A stretch of DNA of 64,000 nucleotides from Chrysopilus asiliformis (taxonomy: Eukaryota > Arthropoda > Insecta > Diptera > Rhagionidae): assembly GCA_964034945.1 (NCBI GenBank), contig OZ035964.1:2691607-2755606 (forward strand), in the 5' to 3' direction. Shown here in pieces: positions 12,384 to 24,654 of this stretch. Every line of letters begins with the position of its first letter. The stretch's first letter is position 1. The notes under the pieces were generated by a model. It saw nothing but the letters and a program-made list of their open reading frames with translations. It made no database searches and was not told where the DNA came from. A program made the translations under genes and the position numbers.

Positions 12384-12415
12384 TGTAGCAGCGCCCGCTG
12401 GGGTTTTCGTGGCGG
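12352..12415. other. Symmetry axis of the palindrome
   Basis: Left-orientation monomers stop at about 12383 (CCCCAAAAACC) and inverted monomers begin at once with TGTAGCAGCGCCC. The nearest paired bases are CTGCTACA upstream and TGTAGCAG downstream, so the loop of a folded strand would be only about 20-30 nt. There is no unique spacer between the halves. Confidence 0.9.
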
Positions 12416-13789
12416 TCCAGGGGCTGTAGCAGCGCCCGCTGGGGTTTTTGGGGCGCTCCAGGGGCTGTAGCAGCGCCTGCAGGGGTTTTTGGGGCGCTCC
12501 AGGGGCTGTAGCAGCGCCTGCAGGGGTTTTCGTGGCGGTCCAGGGGCTGTAGCAGCGCCCGCTGGGGTTTTTGGGGCGCTCCAGGGGCTGTAGCAGCGCC
12601 CGCTGAGATTTTTGAGGCGCTCCAGGGGCCGTAGGGGCTGTAGCAGCGCCCGCTGGGGTTTTTGGGGCGCTCCAGGAGCTGTAGGAGCGCCTGAAGGGGT
12701 TTTTGGGGCGCTCCAGGGGCTGTAGCAGCGCCCGCTGGGGTTTTCGTGGCGGTCCAGGGGCTGTAGCAGCGCCCGCTGGGGTTTTTGGGGCGCTCCAGGG
12801 GCTGTAGCAGCGCCTGCATGGGTTTTCGTGGCGGTCCAGGAGCTGTAGCAGCGCCTGCAGGGGTTTTCGTGGCGGTCCAGGGGCTGTAGCAGCGCCCGCT
12901 GGGGTTTTTGGGGCGCTCCAGGGGCTGTAGCAGCGCCTGCAGGGGTTTTCGTGGCGGTCCAGGGGCTGTAGCAGCGCCCGCTGGGGTTTTTGGGGCGCTC
13001 CAGTGCTGCAGCAGCGCCTGCAGGGGTTTTCGTGGCGGTCCAGGGGCTGTAGCAGCGCCCGCTGGGGTTTTTGGGGCGCTCCAGGGCTGTAGCAGCGCCC
13101 GCTGGGGTTTTTGGGGCGCTCCAGGGGCTGTAGCAGCGCCTGCAGGGGTTTTCGTGGCGGTCCAGGGGCTGTAGCAGCGCCCGCTGGGGTTTTTGGGGCG
13201 CTCCAGGGCTGTAGCAGCGCCCGCTGGGGTTTTTGGGGCGCTCCAGGGGCTGTAGCAGCGCCTGCAGGGGTTTTCGTGGCGGTCCAGGGGCTGTAGCAGC
13301 GCCCGCTGGGGTTTTTGGGGCGCTCCAGGGGCTGTAGCAGCGCCTGCAGGGGTTTTCGTGGCGGTCCAGGGGCTGTAGCAGCGCCCGCTGGGGTTTTTGG
13401 GGCGCTCCAGGGCTGTAGCAGCGCCCGCTGGGGTTTTTGGGGCGCTCCAGGGGCTGTAGCAGCGCCTGCAGGGGTTTTCGTGGCGGTCCAGGGGCTGTAG
13501 CAGCGCCCGCTGGGGTTTTTGGGGCGCTCCAGGGGCTGTAGCAGCGCCTGCATGGGTTTTCGTGGCGGTCCAGGAGCTGTAGCAGCGCCTGCAGGGGTTT
13601 TCGTGGCGGTCCAGGGGCTGTAGCAGCGCCCGCTGGGGTTTTTGGGGCGCTCCAGGGGCTGTAGCAGCGCCTGCATGGGTTTTCGTGGCGGTCCAGGAGC
13701 TGTAGCAGCGCCTGCAGGGGTTTTCGTGGCGGTCCAGGGGCTGTAGCAGCGCCCGCTGGGGTTTTTGGGGCGCTCCAGGGGCTGTAGCA

Positions 13790-15443
13790 GCGCCTGCAGG
13801 GGTTTTTCGGGCGCTCCAGGGGCTGTAGCAGCGCCTGCAGGGGTTTTCGTGGCGGTCCAGGGGCTGTAGCAGCGCCCGCTGGGGTTTTTGGGGCGCTCCA
13901 GGGCTGTAGCAGCGCCCGCTGGGGTTTTTGGGGCGCTCCAGGGGCTGTAGCAGCGCCTGCAGGGGTTTTCGTGGCGGTCCAGGGGCTGTAGCAGCGCCCG
14001 CTGGGGTTTTTGGGGCGCTCCAGGGGCTGTAGCAGCGCCTGCAGGGGTTTTCGTGGCGGTCCAGGGGCTGTAGCAGCGCCCGCTGGGGTTTTTGGGGCGC
14101 TCCAGGGCTGTAGCAGCGCCCGCTGGGGTTTTTGGGGCGGTCCAGGGGCTGTAGCAGCGCCCGCTGGGGTTTTTGGGGCGCTCCAGGGGCTGTAGCAGCG
14201 CCCGCTGGGGTTTTTGGGGCGCTCCAGGGGCTGTAGCAGCGCCTGCAGGGTCCAGGGGCTGTAGCAGCGCCCGCTGGGGTTTTTGGGGCGCTCCAGGGCT
14301 GTAGCAGCGCCCGCTGGGGTTTTTGGGGCGCTCCAGGGCTGTAGCAGCGCCCGCTGGGGTTTTTGGGGCGCTCCAGGGGCTGTAGCAGCGCCTGCAGGGG
14401 TTTTCGTGGCGGTCCAGGGGCTGTAGCAGCGCCCGCTGGGGTTTTTGGGGCGCTCCAGGGCTGTAGCAGCGCCCGCTGGGGTTTTTGGGGCGCTCCAGGG
14501 GCTGTAGCAGCGCCTGCAGGGGTTTTCGTGGCGGTCCAGGGGCTGTAGCAGCGCCCGCTGGGGTTTTTGGGGCGCTCCAGGGGCTGTAGCAGCGCCCGCT
14601 GGGGTTTTTGGGGCGCTCCAGGGGCTGTAGCAGCGCCTGCAGGGGTTTTTCGGGCGCTCCAGGGGCTGTAGCAGCGCCTGCAGGGGTTTTCGTGGCGGTC
14701 CAGGGGCTGTAGCAGCGCCCGCTGGGGTTTTTGGGGCGCTCCAGGGCTGTAGCAGCGCCCGCTGGGGTTTTTGGGGCGCTCCAGGGGCTGTAGCAGCGCC
14801 TGCAGGGGTTTTCGTGGCGGTCCAGGGGCTGTAGCAGCGCCCGCTGGGGTTTTTGGGGCGCTCCAGGGGCTGTAGCAGCGCCTGCAGGGGTTTTCGTGGC
14901 GGTCCAGGGGCTGTAGCAGCGCCCGCTGGGGTTTTTGGGGCGCTCCAGGGCTGTAGCAGCGCCCGCTGGGGTTTTTGGGGCGGTCCAGGGGCTGTAGCAG
15001 CGCCCGCTGGGGTTTTTGGGGCGCTCCAGGGGCTGTAGCAGCGCCCGCTGGGGTTTTTGGGGCGCTCCAGGGGCTGTAGCAGCGCCTGCAGGGTCCAGGG
15101 GCTGTAGCAGCGCCCGCTGGGGTTTTTGGGGCGCTCCAGGGCTGTAGCAGCGCCCGCTGGGGTTTTTGGGGCGCTCCAGGGCTGTAGCAGCGCCCGCTGG
15201 GGTTTTTGGGGCGCTCCAGGGGCTGTAGCAGCGCCTGCAGGGGTTTTCGTGGCGGTCCAGGGGCTGTAGCAGCGCCCGCTGGGGTTTTTGGGGCGCTCCA
15301 GGGCTGTAGCAGCGCCCGCTGGGGTTTTTGGGGCGCTCCAGGGGCTGTAGCAGCGCCTGCAGGGGTTTTCGTGGCGGTCCAGGGGCTGTAGCAGCGCCCG
15401 CTGGGGTTTTTGGGGCGCTCCAGGGCTGTAGCAGCGCCCGCTG
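13790..15443 (-). repeat. 843-bp higher-order duplication
   Basis: The block around 13797-14600 recurs about 843 bp later. It includes the rare GGGTTTTTCGGGCGCTCC monomer (13799 and 14642) and the truncated CCTGCAGGGTCCAGGGGCTG junction (14243 and 15086). Confidence 0.85.
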
Positions 15444-15499
15444 GGGTTTTTGGGGCGCTCCAGGGGCTGTAGCAGCGCCTGCAGGGGTTTTCGTGGCGG

Positions 15500-18350
15500 T
15501 CCAGGGGCTGTAGCAGCGCCCGCTGGGGTTTTTGGGGCGCTCCAGGGCTGTAGCAGCGCCCGCTGGGGTTTTTGGGGCGCTCCAGGGGCTGTAGCAGCGC
15601 CCGCTGGGGTTTTTAGGGCGCTCCAGGGGCTGTAGCAGCGCCCGCTGGGGTTTTTGGGGCGCTCCAGGGGCTGTAGCAGCGCCCGCTGGGGTTTTCGTGG
15701 CGGTCCAGGGGCTGTAGCAGCGCCTGCAAGGGTTTTCGTGGCGGTCCAGGGGCTGTAGCAGCGCCCGCTGGGGTTTTTGGGGCGCTCCAGGGGCTGTAGC
15801 AGCGCCTGCAGGGGTTTTCGTGGCGGTCCAGGGGCTGTAGCAGCGCCCGCTGGGGTTTTTGGGGCGCTCCAGGGGCTGTAGCAGCGCCCGCTGGGGTTTT
15901 TGGGGCGCTCCAGGGGCTGTAGCAGCGCCTGCAGGGGTTTTCGTGGCGCTCCAGGGGCTGTAGCAGCGCCTGCAGGGGTTTTCGTGGCGGTCCAGGGGCT
16001 GTAGCAGCGCCCGCTGGGGTTTTTGGGGCGCTCCAGGGGCTGTAGCAGCCCCCCTGGGGTTTTTAGGGCGCTCCAGGGGCTGTAGCAGCGCCCGCTGGGG
16101 TTTTTGGGGCGCTCCAGTGGCTGTAGCAGCGCCCGCTGGGGTTTTCGTGGCGGTCCAGGGGCTGTAGCAGCGCCCGCTGGGGTTTTTGGGGCGCTCCAGG
16201 GGCTGTAGCAGCGCCTGCAGGGGTTTTTGGGGCGCTCCAGGGGCTGTAGCAGCGCCTGCAGGGGTTTTCGTGGCGGTCCAGGGGCTGTAGCAGCGCCCGC
16301 TGGGGTTTTTGGGGCGCTCCAGGGGCTGTAGCAGCGCCTGCAGGGGTTTTCGTGGCGGTCCAGGGGCTGTAGCAGCGCCCGCTGGGGTTTTTGGGGCGCT
16401 CCAGGGCTGTAGCAGCGCCCGCTGGGGTTTTTGGGGCGCTCCAGGGCCTGTAGCAGCGCCTGCAGGGGTTTTCGTGGCGGTCCAGGGGCTGTAGCAGCCC
16501 CCCTGGGGTTTTTAGGGCGCTCCAGGGGCTGTAGCAGCGCCCGCTGGGGTTTTGGGGCGGTCCAGGGGCTGTAGCAGCGCCCGCTGGGGTTTTCGTGGCT
16601 TCAGGGGCTGTAGCAGCGCCTGCAGGGGTTTTTGGGGCGCTCCAGGGGCTGTAGCAGCGCCCGCTGGGGTTTTTGGGGCGCTCCAGGGGCTGTAGCAGCG
16701 CCCGCTGGGGTTTTCGTGGCGGTCCAGGGCTGTAGCAGCGCCCGCTGGGGTTTTTGGGGCGCTCCAGGGGCTGTAGCAGCGCCTGCAGGGGTTTTCGTGG
16801 CGGTCCAGGGGCTGTAGCAGCGCCCGCTGGGGTTTTTGGGGCGCTCCAGGGCTGTAGCAGCGCCCGCTGGGGTTTTTGGGGCGCTCCAGGGGCTGTAGCA
16901 GCGCCTGCAGGGGTTTTCGTGGCGGTCCAGGGGCTGTAGCAGCGCCCGCTGGGGTTTTTGGGGCGCTCCAGGGCTGTAGCAGCGCCCGCTGGGGTTTTTG
17001 GGGCGCTCCAGGGGCTGTAGCAGCGCCCGCTGGGGTTTTTAGGGCGCTCCAGGGGCTGTAGCAGCGCCCGCTGGGGTTTTTGGGGCGCTCCAGGGGCTGT
17101 AGCAGCGCCCGCTGGGGTTTTCGTGGCGGTCCAGGGGCTGTAGCAGCGCCTGCAGGGGTTTTCGTGGCGGTCCAGGGGCTGTAGCAGCGCCCGCTGGGGT
17201 TTTTGGGGCGCTCCAGGGGCTGTAGCAGCGCCTGCAGGGGTTTTCGTGGCGGTCCAGGGGCTGTAGCAGCGCCCGCTGGGGTTTTTGGGGCGCTCCAGGG
17301 GCTGTAGCAGCGCCCGCTGGGGTTTTTGGGGCGCTCCAGGGGCTGTAGCAGCGCCTGCAGGGGTTTTCGTGGCGCTCCAGGGGCTGTAGCAGCGCCTGCA
17401 GGGGTTTTCGTGGCGGTCCAGGGGCTGTAGCAGCGCCCGCTGGGGTTTTTGGGGCGCTCCAGGGGCTGTAGCAGCCCCCCTGGGGTTTTTAGGGCGCTCC
17501 AGGGGCTGTAGCAGCGCCCGCTGGGGTTTTTGGGGCGCTCCAGTGGCTGTAGCAGCGCCCGCTGGGGTTTTCGTGGCGGTCCAGGGGCTGTAGCAGCGCC
17601 CGCTGGGGTTTTTGGGGCGCTCCAGGGGCTGTAGCAGCGCCTGCAGGGGTTTTTGGGGCGCTCCAGGGGCTGTAGCAGCGCCTGCAGGGGTTTTCGTGGC
17701 GGTCCAGGGGCTGTAGCAGCGCCCGCTGGGGTTTTTGGGGCGCTCCAGGGGCTGTAGCAGCGCCTGCAGGGGTTTTCGTGGCGGTCCAGGGGCTGTAGCA
17801 GCGCCCGCTGGGGTTTTTGGGGCGCTCCAGGGCTGTAGCAGCGCCCGCTGGGGTTTTTGGGGCGCTCCAGGGCCTGTAGCAGCGCCTGCAGGGGTTTTCG
17901 TGGCGGTCCAGGGGCTGTAGCAGCCCCCCTGGGGTTTTTAGGGCGCTCCAGGGGCTGTAGCAGCGCCCGCTGGGGTTTTGGGGCGGTCCAGGGGCTGTAG
18001 CAGCGCCCGCTGGGGTTTTCGTGGCTTCAGGGGCTGTAGCAGCGCCTGCAGGGGTTTTTGGGGCGCTCCAGGGGCTGTAGCAGCGCCCGCTGGGGTTTTT
18101 GGGGCGCTCCAGGGGCTGTAGCAGCGCCCGCTGGGGTTTTCGTGGCGGTCCAGGGGCTGTAGCAGCGCCCGCTGGGGTTTTTGGGGCGCTCCAGGGGCTG
18201 TAGCAGCGCCTGCAGGGGTTTTCGTGGCGGTCCAGGAGCTGTAGCAGCGCCTGCAGGGGTTTTCGTGGCGGTCCAGGGGCTGTAGCAGCGCCCGCTGGGG
18301 TTTTTGGGGCGCTCCAGGGGCTGTAGCAGCGCCTGCAGGGGTTTTCGTGG
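15500..18350 (-). repeat. 1426-bp higher-order duplication
   Basis: A block of about 1.4 kb is repeated at a spacing of 1426 bp. Diagnostic rare monomers occur in both copies: GGGTTTTTAGGGCGC (15610, 17036), CCAGTGGCTGTAGCAGCGC (16115, 17541) and GGGTTTTGGGGCGGTCC then GTGGCTTCAGG (16548, 17974). Confidence 0.85.
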
Positions 18351-18700
18351 CGGTCCAGGGGCTGTAGCAGCGCCCGCTGGGGTTTTTGGGGCGCTCCAGG
18401 GCTGCAGCAGCGCCTGCAGGGGTTTTCGTGGCGGTCCAGGGGCTGTAGCAGCGCCCGCTGGGGTTTTTGGGGCGCTCCAGGGGCTGTAGCAGCGCCCGCT
18501 GGGGTTTTTGGGGCGCTCCAGGGGCTGTAGCAGCGCCTGCAGGGGTTTTCGTGGCGCTCCAGGGGCTGTAGCAGCGCCTGCAGGGGTTTTCGTGGCGGTC
18601 CAGGGGCTGTAGCAGCGCCCGCTGGGGTTTTTGGGGCGCTCCAGGGGCTGTAGCAGCCCCCCTGGGGTTTTTAGGGCGCTCCAGGGGCTGTAGCAGCGCC

Positions 18701-21700
18701 CGCTGACGATTTTTGGGTGCTCCGGGGCCTGTAGCAGCACCCACTGGCAATTTTTGGGTGCTCCGGAGCCTGTAGCAGCACCCACTGGCGATTTTTGGGT
18801 GCTCCGGGGCCTGTAGCAGCACCCACTGGCAATTTTTGGGTGCTCCGGAGCCTGTAGCAGCACCCACTGGCGATTTTTGGGTGCTCCGGGGCCTGTAGCA
18901 GCACCCACTGGCAATTTTTGGGTGCTCCGGGACTGTAGCAGCACCCACTGGCAATTTTTGGGTGCTCCGGAGCCTGTAGCAGCACCCACTGGCGATTTTT
19001 GGGTGCTCCGGGGCCTGTAGCAGCACCCACTGGCAATTTTTGGGTGCTCCGGAGCCTGTAGCAGCACCCACTGGCGATTTTTGGGTGCTCCGGGGCCTGT
19101 AGCAGCACCCATGGGCCATTTTTGGGTGCTCCGGGGCCTGTATCAGCACGCACTGGCGATTTTTGGGGGCTCCGGGGCCTGTAGCAGCACCCACTGAGGA
19201 TTTTTGGGTGCTCCGGGGCCTGTAGCAGCACCCACTGGCGATTTTTGGGTACTTCGGGGCCTATAGCAGCACCCACTGGCGATTTTTGGGTGCTCCGGGG
19301 CCGTAGCAGCACGCACTGGCAATTTTTGGGTGCTCCGGGGCCTGTAGCAGCACCCACGGGCCTTTTATGGATGCTCCGGGGCCTGTATCAGCACGCACTG
19401 GCGATTTTTCGGTGCTTCGGGGCCTATAGCTGCACCCACTGGCGATTTTTGGGTGCTCCGGGGCCGTAGCAGCACGCACTGGCAATTTTTGGGTGCTGCG
19501 GGGCCTGTAGCAGCACCCACTGGCGATTTTGGGTGCTCCGGGACCTGTAGCAGCACCCACGGGCGATTTTTGGGTGCTCCGGGGCCTGTAGCAGCAACCA
19601 CTGGCAATTTTTGGGTGCTCTGGGGCCTGTAGCAGCACCCACTGGCGATTTTTGGGTGTTCCGACGATTTTTGGGTGCTCCGGGGCCTGTAGCGGCACCC
19701 ACTGGCGATTTTTGGGTGCTCCGAGCCTGTAGCAGCACCCACTAGCGATTTTTGGGTGTTCCGACGATTTTTGGGCCTGTAGCAGCACCCACTGGCGATT
19801 TTTGGGTGCTCCGGGGTCTGTAGCAGCACCCACTGGCAAATTTTGGGTGCTCCGGGGCCTGTAGCAGCACCCACTGGCAATTTTTGGGTGCTCCGGGGCC
19901 TGTAGCAGCACCCACTGGCAATTTTTTAGTGCTCCGGGGCCTGTAGCAGCACCCACTGGCAATTTTTGGGTGCTCCGGGGCCTGTAGCAGCACCCACTGG
20001 CGATTTTTGGGTGCTCCGGGGCCGTAGCAGCACCCACTGGCGATTTTTGGGTGCTCCAGGCATCGTAGCGGCAGCCCCTGGCGATTTTTGGGTGCTCCGG
20101 GGCCTGTAGCAGCACCCACTGGCGATTTTTGGGTGCTTCGGGGTCTGTAGCAGCACCCAGTGGCAATTTTTGTGTGCTCCGGGGCCTGTAGCAGCACCCA
20201 CTGGCAATTTTTGGGTGCTCTGGGCCTTTAGCAGCACCAACTGGCTATTTTTGGGTGCTTCGGGGTCTGTAGCAGCAACCACTGGCAATTTTTGGGTGCT
20301 CTGGGGCCTGTAGCAGCACCCACTGGCGACTTTTGGGTGCTCTGGGGCCTGTAGCAGCACCCACTGGCGATTTTTGGGTGTTCCGACGATTTTTGGGTGC
20401 TCCGGGGCCTGTAGCGGCACCCACTGGCGATTTCTGGGTGCTCCGGGGCCTGTAGCAGCACCCACTGGCGATTTTTGGGTGCTCCGAGCCTGTAGCAGCA
20501 CCCACTAGCGATTTTTGGGTGTTCCGACGATTTTTGGGCTTGTAGCAGCACCCACTGGCGATTTTTGGGTGCTCCGTGGTCTGTAGCAGCACCCACTCGC
20601 AAATTTTGGGTGCTCCGGGGCCTGTAGCAGCACCCACTGAGGATTTTTGGGTGCTCCGGGGCCTGTAGCAGTACCCACTGGCGATTTTTGTGTGCTCCGG
20701 GGCCTATAGCAGCACCCACTGGCGATTTTTGGGTGCTCCGGGGCCTGTAGCAGCACCCACTGACGATTTTTGGGTGCACCGGGGCCAGTAGCAACACCCA
20801 CTGGCAATTTTTGGGTGCTGCGGGGCCTGTAGCAGCACCCACTGGCGATTTCTGGGTGCTCCGGGGCCTGTAGCAGCACCCACTGGCGATTTTTGGGTGC
20901 TCCGAGCCTGTAGCAGCACCCACTAGCGATTTTTGGGTGTTCCGACGATTTTTGGGCTTGTAGCAGCACCCACTGGCGATTTTTGGGTGCTCCGGGGCCT
21001 GTAGCAGCACCCACTGGCGATTTTTGGTTGTTCCGACGATTTTTGGGTGCTCCGGGGCCTGTAGCAGCACCCACTGGCGATTTTTGGTTGTTCCGACGAT
21101 TTTTGGGTGCTCCGGGGCCTGTAGCGGCACCCACTGGCGATTTCTGGGTGCTCCGGGGCCTGTAGCAGCACCCACTGGCGATTTTTGGGTGCTCCGAGCC
21201 TGTAGCAGCACCCACTAGCGATTTTTGGGTGTTCCGACGATTTTTGGGCTTGTAGCAGCACCCACTGGCGATTTTTGGGTGCTCCGTGGTCTGTAGCAGC
21301 ACCCACTCGCAAATTTTGGGTGCTCCGGGGCCTGTAGCAGCACCCACTGAGGATTTTTGGGTGCTCCGGGGCCTGTAGCAGTACCCACTGGCGATTTTTG
21401 TGTGCTCCGGGGCCTATAGCAGCACCCACTGGCGATTTTTGGGTGCTCCGGGGCCTGTAGCAGCATCCACTGGCGATTTTTGGGTGCTGCGAGAACTGTA
21501 GCAGCACCCACTGGCAATTTTTGGGTGCTCCGGGGCCTGTAGCAGCACCCACTGGCAATTTTTGGGTGCTCCGGGGCCTGTAGCAGCACCCACTGGCAAT
21601 TTTTGAGTGCTCCGGGGCCTGTAGCAGCACCCACTGAGGATTTTTGGGTGCTCCGGGGCCTGTAGCAGCACCCACTGGCAATTTATGGGTGCTCCGGGGC

Positions 21701-23365
21701 CTGTAGCAGCACCCACTGGCGATTTTTGGGTGCTCCGGGGCCTGTAGCAGCATCCACTGGCGATTTTTGGGTGCTGCGAGAACTGTAGCAGCACCCACTG
21801 GCAATTTTTGGGTGCTCCGGGGCCTGTAGCAGCACCCACTGGCAATTTTTGGGTGCTCCGGGGCCTGTGGCAGCACCCACTGGCGATTTTTGGGTGTTCC
21901 GACGATTTTTGGGTGCTCCGGGGCCTGTAGCAGCACCCACTGGCGATTTTGGGTGCTCCGGGACCTGTAGCAGCACCCACGGGCGATTTTTGGGTGCTCC
22001 GGGGCCTGTAGCAGCAACCACTGGCAATTTTTGGGTGCTCTGGGGCCTGTAGCAGCATCCACTGGCGATTTTTGGTTGTTCCGACGATTTTTGGGTGCTC
22101 CGGGGCCTGTAGCGGCACCCACTGGCTATTTCTGGGTGCTCCGGGGCCTGTAGCAGCACCCACTGGCGATTTTTGTGTGCTCCGGGGCCTATAGCAGCAC
22201 CCACTGGCGATTTTTGGGTGCTCCGGGGCCTGCAGCAGCATCCACTGAGGATTTTTGGGTGCTCCGGGGCCTGTAGCAGTACCCACTGGCGATTTTTGTG
22301 TGCTCCGGGGCCTATAGCAGCACCCACTGGCGATTTTTGGGTGCTCCGGGGCCTGTAGCAGCATCCACTGGCGATTTTTGGGTGCTGCGAGAACTGTAGC
22401 AGCACCCACTGGCAATTTTTGGGTGCTCCGGGGCCTGTAGCAGCACCCACTGGCAATTTTTGGGTGCTCCGGGGCCTGTAGCAGCACCCACTGGCAATTT
22501 TTGAGTGCTCCGGGGCCTGTAGCAGCACCCACTGAGGATTTTTGGGTGCTCCGGGGTCTGTAGCAGCACCCACTGGCAAATTTTGGGTGCTCCGGGGCCT
22601 GTAGCAGCACCCACTGGCGATTTTTGGGTGCTTCGAGGTCTGTAGCAGCACCCAGTGGCAATTTTTGTGTGCTCCGGGGCCTGTAGCAGCACCCACTGGC
22701 AATTTTTGGGTGCTCCGGGGCCTGTAGCAGCACCCACTGGCAATTTTTGGTGCTCCCGGGCCTGTAGCAGCACCCACTGAGGATTTTTGGGTGCTCCGGG
22801 GCCTGTAGCAGTACCCACTGAAGATTTTTGGGTGCTCCGGGGCCTGTAGCAGCATCCACTGGCGATTTTTGGGTGCTGCGAGAACTGTAGCAGCACCCAC
22901 TGGCAATTTGTGGGTGCTCCGGGGCCTCTAGCAGCACCCACTGGCAATTTTTGGGTGCTCCGGGGCCTGTATCAGCACCCACTGGCAATTTTTGAGTGCT
23001 CCGGGGCCTGTAGCAGCACCCACTGGCGATTTTTGGGTGCTCCGGGGCCGTAGCAGCACCCACTGGCGATTTTTGGGTGCTCCGGGGCCGTAGCAGCACC
23101 CACTGGCAATTTTTGGGTGCTCCGGGGCCTGTAGCAGCACCCACTGGCAATTTTTGGGTGCTCCGGGGCCTGTAGCAGCACCCACTGGCAATTTTTGGAT
23201 GCTCCGGGGCCTGTAGCAGCACCCACTGAAGATTTTTGGGGGCTCCGGGGCCTGTAGCAGCACCCACTGGCGATTTTTGGGTGCTCCGGGGCCTGTAGCA
23301 GCACCCGCTGGCGATTTTTGGGTGCTCCGGGGCCTGTAGCAGCACCCACTGGCAATTTTTGGGTG
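18701..23365 (-). repeat. 41-bp satellite, subfamily A, right half
   Basis: Inverted A monomers with GGGTGCTCCGGGGCCTGTAG then CAGCACCCACTGGC and AATTTTT or GATTTTT. Truncated monomers with TTCCGACGATTTTTGGG recur many times. The junction with subfamily B is at about 18700 (CCCGCTGACGATTTTTGGG). The array ends where TTTTTGGGTG meets TTTTCCATAAAATAA at 23365. It is mirrored by 2491-5690, but the copy-by-copy order differs. Confidence 0.97.
20245..21347 (-). repeat. 710-bp higher-order duplication in subfamily A
   Basis: About 390 bp at 20245-20637 recur at 20955-21347, a spacing of 710 bp, including the paired truncated GTTCCGACGATTTTTGGGC monomers and the CCGTGGTCTGTAG variant. Confidence 0.75.
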
Positions 23366-23690
23366 TTTTCCATAAAATAACTCAGAAAAAATATCTGCTA
23401 GAGAATCAATCGATTGAGTGTAAAAATAGCGACAGTTCAGATAATTCCAGGCTCAGAAATTCCCTTTTTCGAACCCTTCTAGCCCTTCTAGCCGAACGAT
23501 GGAATCTCCAGCACACTGCATGTTGTGCATGACATCATCCACTGAACCGAGCCACACACCAAAGTGTCCACCGCAAAACTGATGTTCACCTGTCGCTCAA
23601 CCAGCATGTGCCCCCACCACCCATCCACCCATCCACCCTCCCACCCACCGACAGGTTGTGGAGCTGAATTTTTCACAGAAACATAATTTA
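23366..23690 (+). repeat. Array-boundary module C, copy 1
   Basis: Starts TTCCATAAAATAACTCAGAA directly at the last satellite monomer. It is homologous to 33168-33492 and 37104-37428, which follow the two 72-bp arrays. Shared landmarks in order: a CTGC(A)GGAGA-like stretch, TTCTCGAACCCTTCTAG-like, a TGCATGAYRTCATCC block, an ACACACCAARGTGTCCACCG block, and a CCCACC-rich tail ending in a GACAGG motif. The cAMP-response-like TGACGTCA of the other two copies reads TGACATCA here (23530). Confidence 0.85.
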
Positions 23691-23965
23691 TGTTATGAAA
23701 ATATACAGAAAAAAGCTGATCCGAACAGCGCATGAGTTTCTTATACAAAATTTACGGTCCTGCGCAATTTACACCATAACCCGACAGATAGAGCTTATAC
23801 AAAAATCTGAAATATCTCTATAACGGTAAAATATATCGATTATAGTTTATTGTATAAAAAAGTAAAAATGAAACATAATTCACATTGGAAAAATCGATCT
23901 TTATGTTTTAATTGATGCCAATGAAAATAGGCATCAGAATTGTTTTGATGATCAAAACAGAAAAA
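23691..23965 (+). repeat. Fragment of dispersed repeat family R1
   Basis: Contains TTCTTATACAAAATTTACGG, CAATTTACACCATA and an ATCTCTATAACGGTAAAATA stretch. These match the R1 copies at 48690-49260 and 56040-57560. R1 is recognised only by internal comparison and I cannot assign it to a TE superfamily. Confidence 0.6.
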
Positions 23966-24284
23966 ATACACGACGAAAAAAATTTCCTAAAATCAAGAAA
24001 ACAACAAATGATGTTTATCCAACGGAAAACTTTTCTCATCATGAGAAAACTCTCATCATGTTTAGAGAATCACTTCATTGAACATTAGAAAATACTAGGA
24101 ATTAAACTAGTATTTTCTAGTTGATCAAATTTTCATTTTCTATGCATCCGAGCGATCTCAACTTTCTTGAAATTGACGATACAAGTTTTACATAGACAAA
24201 AAAAAATCATTTGTTATTTTCCTAATGCTAAAAAAAAAATTTTTCCATGTAAAAGGCCCACCTCCCACCACTCGCTCCCCTCCA

Positions 24285-24427
24285 CGATGACGACGAAGAC
24301 AGATGTTTATCGTAGTAAAGGGGATGCGGAATATATTGAAGATTTTTCCAATGATTTGAAAGATGTTCCAGAAGAAAATACAGAAAGAAAAGTCCGTGAA
24401 AATAAAACAGTTTTTAACATTACGTAA
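24285..24427 (+). CDS. Hypothetical 46-residue reading frame
   Basis: The frame begins at ATG 24287 (a longer version could start at 24167) and ends at TAA 24425-24427. The product is acidic and protein-like (for example SKGDAEYIEDFSNDLKDVPE), unlike the AT-rich noise around it. It lies in the 1.4-kb segment of the right half that has no counterpart in the left half. I do not recognise it. It may be a captured exon or TE fragment. Confidence 0.25.
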
Positions 24428-24654
24428 AATAGATTGGCTGTTGCTTAGATCGAGATAGTGATGTCTAAAGGAAACCCAACAGCACCCTGGACTTAATTCT
24501 AGCATTCACCTAGAAAGGAAATAACAAACCCACAAATCGTGTAAGTCGCAAATACTATAAGGAGTTTTCAGTGGTCTATCATTCATTTCTTGGAAGCTTT
24601 TCTGGTGGTTTTAATGCATTCCAGGAAATTTTTGTCTAAATTTGTTTCCTAAAT
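24428..24654. other. AT-rich stretch, no feature seen
   Basis: Part of the asymmetric segment between the right satellite and the right arm. No match elsewhere in the window was noticed. Confidence 0.4.

Larger units (their letters stand above)
12384..18700 (-). repeat. 41-bp satellite, subfamily B, right half
   Basis: The same B monomers as in the left half, now inverted. The G-rich strand is the + strand here, with GGGGTTTTTGGGGCGCTCCA repeated at 41-bp spacing and the GGGGTTTTCGTGGCGGTCCA variant interleaved. Rare variants include GGGGTTTTTAGGGCGC, GTGGCTTCAGGGG and CCCCCCTGGGG. Confidence 0.97.
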
